Shown: piece after piece, positions 59,574 through 64,000 of the stretch
Position numbering within the stretch: the first letter of the stretch is position 1
Layout of the letters: each line of letters begins with the position of its first letter
Program-made: the position numbers and the translations under genes
From: Solirubrobacteraceae bacterium
Lineage (GTDB): Bacteria; Actinomycetota; Thermoleophilia; Solirubrobacterales; Solirubrobacteraceae
Assembly (NCBI GenBank): GCA_023230855.1
Contig: JALNWQ010000016.1
Coordinates: 1-64,000, forward strand
DNA: 64,000 nucleotides
Direction: 5' to 3'
Notes under the pieces: model-generated
Database searches by the model: none
What the model was told of the DNA's origin: nothing
The model's input: only the letters and a program-made list of their open reading frames with translations

Positions 59574-60166
59574 CAGCCGGCCTGCGCGTTGTCGCTGCGC
59601 TTGATGGCTGTGGCCGGCAGGGCGATGCCCGTGGTCGGCTTCGTCGTCGCGACTGCGGGCACCGTCTCGAGGTGAGCCAGGTCTCGCATGTCGAACGAGT
59701 AGTTCGTGGTCCGTCCGTCGTCCTTCAACAGCGCCGCGGTGACCCGCGCGTCGCCAAGCGGCTCGCCATCGAGCCGGATGAGGATGGTCTCGCGATCAGG
59801 ATGGTCGAGCTCGTCCTCGCGGAAGCCGTCGAGCATGGGCTGATAGGCCGCGCTCTTCGACGCGCGCTTCTCGCGCGTGGTCTTGGAGAGGCGGACAATG
59901 GCGTCGTCGTCGACGAGCCAGCGGTAGCCACCAGCGGCCTCGTACTCGTCGTCAAACGTCCATCCGTTGCCCGAGATCTGCTGTCGAGCGGCGGTGGCGA
60001 CGAGCATCCGTCGCTCCATCGCCACAGCCTGCGCCATGACCGCCCGGTCTTGCACGGCGTACACGTCGCGCCGCTCTCGGACCTGGGCCAGCGCGTGGGC
60101 ATCCGCGCTGAGCAAGGTGGGAGCCACGGGCGAGAGGATGGCGATGAAGCGATCGTGCGACAGCAT
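59573..60166 (-). CDS. Unknown partner of the XRE-ImmA protein
   Basis: 197 residues, not recognised. Helical N-terminal half ('ALAQVRERRDVYAVQDRAVMAQAVAMERRMLVATAARQQI' in part), then 'WTFDDEYEAAGGYRWLVDDDAIVRLSKTTREKRA' and a beta-rich C-terminus ('ETILIRLDGEPLGDARVTAALL'). Translationally linked to the XRE-ImmA gene and led by a promoter with two operator-like repeats; this is the layout of toxin-antitoxin or repressor-protease pairs. Preferred ATG at 60166; GTGs at 60169 and 60172 are possible. Confidence 0.6.
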   Translation of the reverse strand: MLSHDRFIAILSPVAPTLLSADAHALAQVRERRDVYAVQDRAVMAQAVAMERRMLVATAARQQISGNGWTFDDEYEAAGGYRWLVDDDAIVRLSKTTREKRASKSAAYQPMLDGFREDELDHPDRETILIRLDGEPLGDARVTAALLKDDGRTTNYSFDMRDLAHLETVPAVATTKPTTGIALPATAIKRSDNAQAG

Positions 60167-60172
60167 CACCAC

Positions 60173-60197
60173 AGAATATAAGCGCGAGAATATAAGC
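60173..60197. promoter_or_regulatory. Operator-like direct repeats and promoter of ImmA operon
   Basis: Two exact 11-base copies of AGAATATAAGC (60173-60183, 60187-60197), spaced by GCG, in a rare AT-rich patch. On the minus strand each contains TATATT; the proximal one ends eight bases before the ATG at 60166 and is the likely -10. It is probably bound by the HTH of the operon. Confidence 0.65.
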
Positions 60198-60199
60198 CG

Positions 60200-60424
60200 T
60201 CAAGCCCCGTCCCGCCACGCTCGCCCTACGGTCGTCGAAACGACGTCGCCCCCGGCGGTCAGGCCGGGGGCGACGGGATCGGGTGACGATCGCGGCTTCG
60301 GAGGGTCGCAGACCGGACGGACCGCGGCGAGCGCCTGGGCGACGGACACGGGACACCACTCGCCGCCCGGGCCGTGGACGACGGTTGGGGTGGTCGGCAG
60401 GTGCTCGCCGCCCCACACGGTCAC
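60200..60424 (-). CDS. Small hypothetical protein after holin-like gene
   Basis: 74 residues. The N-terminal 45 look credible ('MTVWGGEHLPTTPTVVHGPGG'), and its ATG overlaps the upstream stop (ATGA). The last 25 codons run through a strong terminator hairpin (60245-60274), so the true product or its expression is uncertain. Confidence 0.4.
   Translation of the reverse strand: MTVWGGEHLPTTPTVVHGPGGEWCPVSVAQALAAVRPVCDPPKPRSSPDPVAPGLTAGGDVVSTTVGRAWRDGA
60245..60274 (-). terminator. 12-bp hairpin at end of lysis transcript
   Basis: GTCGCCCCCGGC and GCCGGGGGCGAC with a six-base loop. It is the likely terminator of the late minus-strand transcript, but lies inside the small open frame 60200-60424. 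Confidence 0.65.
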
Positions 60425-60708
60425 GGCTCCGAGACGGGCTCCTCGGGGTCCGGGCCGGTGCCGCCGTGCGGCGGGTCGTTGTCGTCGAGCACGAGCTGCG
60501 CGTCGAAGCGGGGCGTGAACGCGGACACGATCGCGGCGGGGATGCCGACGATGAGCGCGGCGACGGCGGCGGCGACCTCGGGGGACATGTCGAGGTCGAA
60601 CTGGCCCAGGAGCCAGACGATCACGATCGCGAGCGGTGTCGCGAGGCCGGCGGTCGTGCCGGTGGGGTGGTCGATGCGTGCGGCCTGCGCCGCGCTACGG
60701 ATGGGCAT
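60421..60708 (-). CDS. Holin-like membrane protein
   Basis: 95 residues, two helices ('LATPLAIVIVWLLGQF' and 'VAAAVAALIVGIPAAIVSAF') with an acidic C-terminal tail, directly downstream of the endolysin gene (three-base gap). Size, topology and position suit a holin or holin-associated protein. Confidence 0.6.
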   Translation of the reverse strand: MPIRSAAQAARIDHPTGTTAGLATPLAIVIVWLLGQFDLDMSPEVAAAVAALIVGIPAAIVSAFTPRFDAQLVLDDNDPPHGGTGPDPEEPVSEP

Positions 60709-60711
60709 GCG

Positions 60712-61506
60712 TCAGGCCGCCTTGTAGTCGAGGGAGTAGTCGCCGGCGCAGCTGGTGGCGTTCCAGTCGCGGTGCACGGTCTGCCGGCGGAGCTTCGCCG
60801 GGGCGCGGTGGCGGGCGGGGAGCCGGGTGGTGTGGGCGTTCGCGCGCAGCCACTGGAGGGTCGAGCGCTGCGCCGCGGTCATCCGCTGGCCGGTGGTGCC
60901 GAGGACGACGATCCCGACCCGGCCGGTGTTCTGGCCTGCGGTGTGCGCACCCTTCCAGCTCGCGGGCCGGCAGAGGACGAGGGTGCCGGACCGCAGGATC
61001 GCGTAGTGGTAGCCGATCGCTCCCCACCCCTGGGCCCTGTGCTGCTGGTTGTAGGTGCGCAGCAACGAGAGGCCGTGACTGTCGCTGGTGTCCCGCGGCC
61101 CGGCGGTGTAGTGGCCGACGGGCTCGCGGGCCGGGCCGATTGCCCCGAACGTCTGGGACATCGGGGCGTTGAGCGTGACGGTCTTCGGCTGGCTGCCGGA
61201 CGCGACGCGGTTGCGGTTGCGCTGGGCCTTGCGCCACTGGGCGGCGCGCCGCAGCTCGGTCGGGGTCCGGCGGCCCGGGAACCTGACTGCGACGTATCGG
61301 CGGCGGGCGGCCTCCTTGCCGCCGGTGACGGGGTGCACGCCGAGTGCGCGGGCGATCTCGGTCCAGGCGGCGAACGAGGCGGGGCCGAGGATGCTGTCGA
61401 CGGCGATCGTGGACATGCCGCGGGCTCGGCGTCGGCGGTTGATCGCCCGCTGGAGCTTGGCGACCGCGGGCCCACGGTCGCCCTTGGACAGGACAGGGGT
61501 GCTCAT
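60712..61506 (-). CDS. Endolysin: N-acetylmuramoyl-L-alanine amidase
   Basis: 264 residues. The N-terminal 80 resemble a peptidoglycan-binding domain ('LSKGDRGPAVAKLQRAINRR', 'VDSILGPASFAAW'). The amidase_2 domain follows with zinc ligands H132 ('VGHYTAG'), H245 and C253 ('VHRDWNATSCAGD', the same eight-residue spacing as T7 lysozyme) and 'GAIGYHYAILRSGTLVLCRP'. It cuts the stem peptide from the glycan during phage release. Confidence 0.92.
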   Translation of the reverse strand: MSTPVLSKGDRGPAVAKLQRAINRRRRARGMSTIAVDSILGPASFAAWTEIARALGVHPVTGGKEAARRRYVAVRFPGRRTPTELRRAAQWRKAQRNRNRVASGSQPKTVTLNAPMSQTFGAIGPAREPVGHYTAGPRDTSDSHGLSLLRTYNQQHRAQGWGAIGYHYAILRSGTLVLCRPASWKGAHTAGQNTGRVGIVVLGTTGQRMTAAQRSTLQWLRANAHTTRLPARHRAPAKLRRQTVHRDWNATSCAGDYSLDYKAA

Positions 61507-61727
61507 CGGGTGCTCCGGAGGGTGTCGAGGGTGGTGCGCGCCGCGGTCGCGACGCTGAGGCAGGTCAGGACGACCGCGATCCCCGCGGCGACGACCTCGA
61601 CGCCCGCCGGGTGACGGCGCGCCGAGGCGAGCGCCTGGCGGGCGAGGATCGGGGCGCTCTCGCGCACCGGTCGTTGGGCGGAGAGGGCCCAGAGGAGGCG
61701 CGGGTGGTCGGCGAGGCGGACGCTCAT
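61503..61727 (-). CDS. Small membrane protein of the lysis region
   Basis: 74 residues with one helix ('VEVVAAGIAVVLTCLSVATAA'). Overlaps the endolysin start and the next gene by four bases each. Possibly a spanin- or holin-like helper; not recognised. Confidence 0.5.
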   Translation of the reverse strand: MSVRLADHPRLLWALSAQRPVRESAPILARQALASARRHPAGVEVVAAGIAVVLTCLSVATAARTTLDTLRSTR

Positions 61728-62023
61728 CCGATGAGTCCGAGCGCGGCGACGATCCCGACGAGGGTCCCTGCCGCGCCGACCCCGGCGGTGGCGGCCGCCG
61801 CGAACTCGCGGCACCGGCGGCCACGCGCGGCCTTGCGGCCCTCTTCGGCCTCTCGACGCGTCTCGATCTGCTCGACGCGGTCGGTCAGCGACTGGACCCG
61901 GTCCAGGGTCTCGGCATGCTCGGAGTGCGACGTGCGGCGCAGCTCGCCAACCTCGTCGCGGAGCGCATCGACGGACGACGCGACCTGTTGGACGAGCGCG
62001 ACGATCGCGGGGGTCTCGGTCAT
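61724..62023 (-). CDS. Coiled-coil membrane protein (holin-like)
   Basis: 99 residues: an N-terminal coiled coil ('VALVQQVASSVDALRDEVGEL', 'LDRVQSLTDRVEQIETRREAE') and a C-terminal helix ('AATAGVGAAGTLVGIVAALGLIG'). This layout is found in class II/III-type phage holins and haemolysin XhlA-like proteins. Overlaps its neighbours by four bases each. Confidence 0.6.
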   Translation of the reverse strand: MTETPAIVALVQQVASSVDALRDEVGELRRTSHSEHAETLDRVQSLTDRVEQIETRREAEEGRKAARGRRCREFAAAATAGVGAAGTLVGIVAALGLIG

Positions 62024-63090
62024 GCCGTGATCCGGATCGGGGTGAGCCAGATGCCTGTCTGCGTCAGCTCCCCGGACCCTCCAGCGCCGACGCTGACGCC
62101 GAGTGCGATATTGCGGCCGGCGACCATTCCGTTGGCCCGCAAGCGGCGTCCGCCGACGAAGCGGCTCGCGAGGCTGATGGCACCGGACTCGTAGGCGAGC
62201 ACCCCGAGGTTGGACAACGGCGATACCACTTCGACGTTCGTCTGAACCTGGACTCGGGACCCGGTATTGCCGTGGGCGACGCCGTAGACGAACGCGTCGA
62301 TCATGTAGTCGCCGCTCAGTGGGACGGTCACCCAGTTGATGTTGTGGTGGGTGCTGCTCTCCGGGATGAGGACGGTGACCGCCTGGTCGGACCCGACAGG
62401 TGCTCCGCCGCGGCACTCCCACGACGACCCGCGACGGCGGAGTCTCCACACGATGGACTGGCCGGAGTTGACGACGAGGTCGATCTCGTCTCCCTCGGAC
62501 GGGGACCCCGGGAGCGCGGTGAGCTGTGGCACGTCCGGGGCGCGCCGGTCGGTCATCCGGGCGTCACTGTCGGTGACGTACCGGTTGGAGTTGGACGGGC
62601 TTCCGGCGGTCCCGGCCAGGGCGTTGTTCTCGTTCTGGGTGGGGACCCGAGGATCAGTCGACGTGACGAACGGGTTGGACGCCGACGGCGAGCCGTTGGT
62701 CCCGGCCAGGGCGTTGTTCTCGTTCTGGGTCGGCAGCCGGGCGTCGGCGTTGGTGACGAAGCGATTGGCTCCGGTGGGCGCGCCGCTTGTGCCTTGCAGC
62801 GCGTCGTTCTCGTCCTGAGACGGGATCCGCGAGTCACCCTGGACGACGTAGCGGTCGGACGGGTCGACCCACGCGGCGCCGTTGTCGTAGTAGAGATCGA
62901 GTCGGTCGCTCGCCCAGTACAGGCGGCCGGGGGTGCCGGCGGCGGGGCGTGCGGCGAACGTGCCGTGCGTGAACAGCACGGCGGCCTGGTCGACCTTGTC
63001 CCACGCGGCGGCGTGGTCCGCGGGGATGTCGGGCGGGGAGTCCGATCCGATCGGGACGGACACGCCGAGGCGGGAGAGGTTGCGGGGCAT
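62020..63090 (-). CDS. Phage tail fibre-like protein with tandem repeats
   Basis: 356 residues. Residues about 80-180 contain three tandem copies of a 30-32 residue unit of the type 'RFVTNADARLPTQNENNALA', which at DNA level includes near-identical blocks near 62616 and 62698. The C-terminal part is beta-rich ('GDYMIDAFVYGVAHGNTGSR') and probably a receptor-binding or adhesion domain. The ATG at 63090 shares a base with the upstream gene's stop. Confidence 0.75.
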   Translation of the reverse strand: MPRNLSRLGVSVPIGSDSPPDIPADHAAAWDKVDQAAVLFTHGTFAARPAAGTPGRLYWASDRLDLYYDNGAAWVDPSDRYVVQGDSRIPSQDENDALQGTSGAPTGANRFVTNADARLPTQNENNALAGTNGSPSASNPFVTSTDPRVPTQNENNALAGTAGSPSNSNRYVTDSDARMTDRRAPDVPQLTALPGSPSEGDEIDLVVNSGQSIVWRLRRRGSSWECRGGAPVGSDQAVTVLIPESSTHHNINWVTVPLSGDYMIDAFVYGVAHGNTGSRVQVQTNVEVVSPLSNLGVLAYESGAISLASRFVGGRRLRANGMVAGRNIALGVSVGAGGSGELTQTGIWLTPIRITA

Positions 63091-64000
63091 CAGGAGTCCC
63101 TCACGTCGTCGTAGTCGGTGTAGGCGCTGGCGAGGGCGTCGTAGTCGGCGTGCGCGTCGCGCAGGTCGTCGTAGATCTGTCCGTCGGCAATCTCGACGTG
63201 GCCGAGGAACCCGAACGGGATCTCGCGCGCGATCGCGCGGCGCACGACGGGGCTGTCGCGCGTGTCGGCCCGGGTGGACGTCGAGTTGTGCGGGGTGCCC
63301 GCCCAACTGCCGCCGGGCTGGTCGCCGTCGAGGTAGCCGGCGGCGTCCTCGTCGGCGGGGGCGATCCGGACGCGCGTGCATTCGTACGTCAGCACGTCGT
63401 TGGCCGAGCCCGCGCCGCCCGTGATCATCCCGACGTAGAACAGGCCGTACGCGGCGTTAGCGGGCGATGTGGTCACGCCCTCGAGCAGGAAGTTGCTCAG
63501 GCCCTCGTCCGCCACCTGCACCGGCAGGGACGTGGGCGAGATGAGGATGCCGCCCGCGTCGTACCAGTTGATCGTCCACCGGAGCCCGAGCGACGCCGCC
63601 GTCGGAACCGACGGGTCGACGGTCGTCACCCGGGCCCTAACCCGGTAGTCCGTCGCCGGGTCGACCGGAGTGGCGTTGACCCCGCCCGACGACCCGTCCG
63701 GGTAGAAGTACAGGCCGCGGCTCGCCGTGTCGTTCGGCTGCTGCCCGGTGACGCGAAAGCACCACTCCGCGTCCGGGTTCCACGCACATGCGACGCGCGT
63801 GAGGGCCACAGACAGCATGCCCCCCGACGCGCCCGACGCCGTCCCCGCCGTGTTCACGGCTGCCCGCGGGTTCGGGGCCATGTTCGTGCCCGCCCGCAGC
63901 CCGGTGATGAGGCCAGGGTCGATGTCCGACAGCCGGGACCGCACCAGCACGTGGCCGGGGCTGTCGATCCCGGGGTTGTCGGGGTCGTAGCGGCGACGGA
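63090..64000 (-). CDS. Phage tail/structural protein, partial
   Basis: The reading frame is open to the window edge, so the true start lies outside; a GTG at 63950 is internal ('RYDPDNPGIDSPGHV' is read upstream of it). The visible 300 residues show a beta-sandwich of carbohydrate-binding type ('TDYRVRARVTTVDPS', 'LRWTINWYDAGGILI', 'LTYECTRVRI') and 'AGYLDGDQPGGSWAGTPHNSTS' common in siphophage tail proteins. Followed directly by the fibre gene. Confidence 0.7.
   Translation of the reverse strand, partial: RRRYDPDNPGIDSPGHVLVRSRLSDIDPGLITGLRAGTNMAPNPRAAVNTAGTASGASGGMLSVALTRVACAWNPDAEWCFRVTGQQPNDTASRGLYFYPDGSSGGVNATPVDPATDYRVRARVTTVDPSVPTAASLGLRWTINWYDAGGILISPTSLPVQVADEGLSNFLLEGVTTSPANAAYGLFYVGMITGGAGSANDVLTYECTRVRIAPADEDAAGYLDGDQPGGSWAGTPHNSTSTRADTRDSPVVRRAIAREIPFGFLGHVEIADGQIYDDLRDAHADYDALASAYTDYDDVRDS

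Larger units (their letters stand above)
48425..64000. mobile_element. Integrated prophage (left part), tRNA-Thr insertion
   Basis: From the tRNA-Thr 3' end to the window edge the genes are phage-like: tyrosine integrase, excisionase-type HTH, DUF2303, CopG and XRE regulators, ImmA peptidase, amidase endolysin, holin-like proteins, and tail proteins with repeats. No housekeeping gene occurs after 48.5 kb. The right end and second attachment site lie outside the window. Confidence 0.88.

Overview
This window is very GC-rich actinobacterial chromosome. The gene content (complete 14-gene complex I operon, class II DAHP synthase, flavin-dependent thymidylate synthase, SigK/RskA-type sigma/anti-sigma pair, LppX/LprG-like lipoprotein) and the dense TANNNT -10 boxes placed 6-9 bases before start codons fit a deep-branching Actinomycetota. 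My best guess is Thermoleophilia (Solirubrobacterales, for example Patulibacter-like), but this placement is inferred, not proven.

Layout. 1-3.9 kb: a 79-bp tandem repeat, an isoprenylcysteine methyltransferase-like membrane protein, an unknown membrane protein, thyX and a secreted CAP-domain protein. 4.0-19.9 kb (minus strand): nuoA to nuoN in canonical order, mostly translationally coupled through ATGA/GTGA/TGATG overlaps. NuoN carries a long acidic insertion and NuoM a repetitive tail. 20.4-25.5 kb: a lipoprotein cytochrome c, a cupredoxin-like protein that seems to have lost its copper ligands, a membrane protein, a TrmH-type rRNA methyltransferase, serS and a DUF3817-like protein, with identical 40-bp palindromic repeats between trmH and serS. 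25.7-33.5 kb: an acyl-CoA synthetase, tRNA-Ser(UGA), sbcD-sbcC, an RclA-type flavoprotein disulfide reductase that has lost its N-terminal FAD-binding segment, and tRNA-Arg(ACG). 33.6-39.7 kb: msrA, a hemolysin III/TrhA protein, tRNA-Ser(GCU), class II DAHP synthase, a lipoprotein and an ABC-2 exporter pair. 39.8-48.4 kb: an apparent operon of two ferritin-like secreted proteins with an ECF sigma factor and its anti-sigma, then pdxH, a membrane-anchored HExxH protease, a LysR-like regulator with an abnormal effector half, an unknown membrane protein, and a GlsB/YeaQ-type membrane protein.

From tRNA-Thr(CGU) at 48.4 kb to the right edge the window is an integrated prophage or phage-like element: small accessory genes, a tyrosine integrase, an excisionase-like HTH, DUF2303, a divergent CopG/XRE switch, cargo genes, an XRE-ImmA metallopeptidase operon, then a lysis cassette (amidase endolysin plus small membrane proteins) and tail/fibre genes that run off the window. 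The most interesting part is at 54.2-58.3 kb: a TcmP (three-Cys-motif partner) gene convergent with a DUF5131 (Gp37/Gp68, three-Cys) gene. The DUF5131 operon starts at a perfect LexA/DinR-type SOS box that overlaps its -10 element, which suggests a DNA-damage-inducible two-gene module carried by the prophage.

All functional calls come from reading the translations and motifs. No database search was possible.
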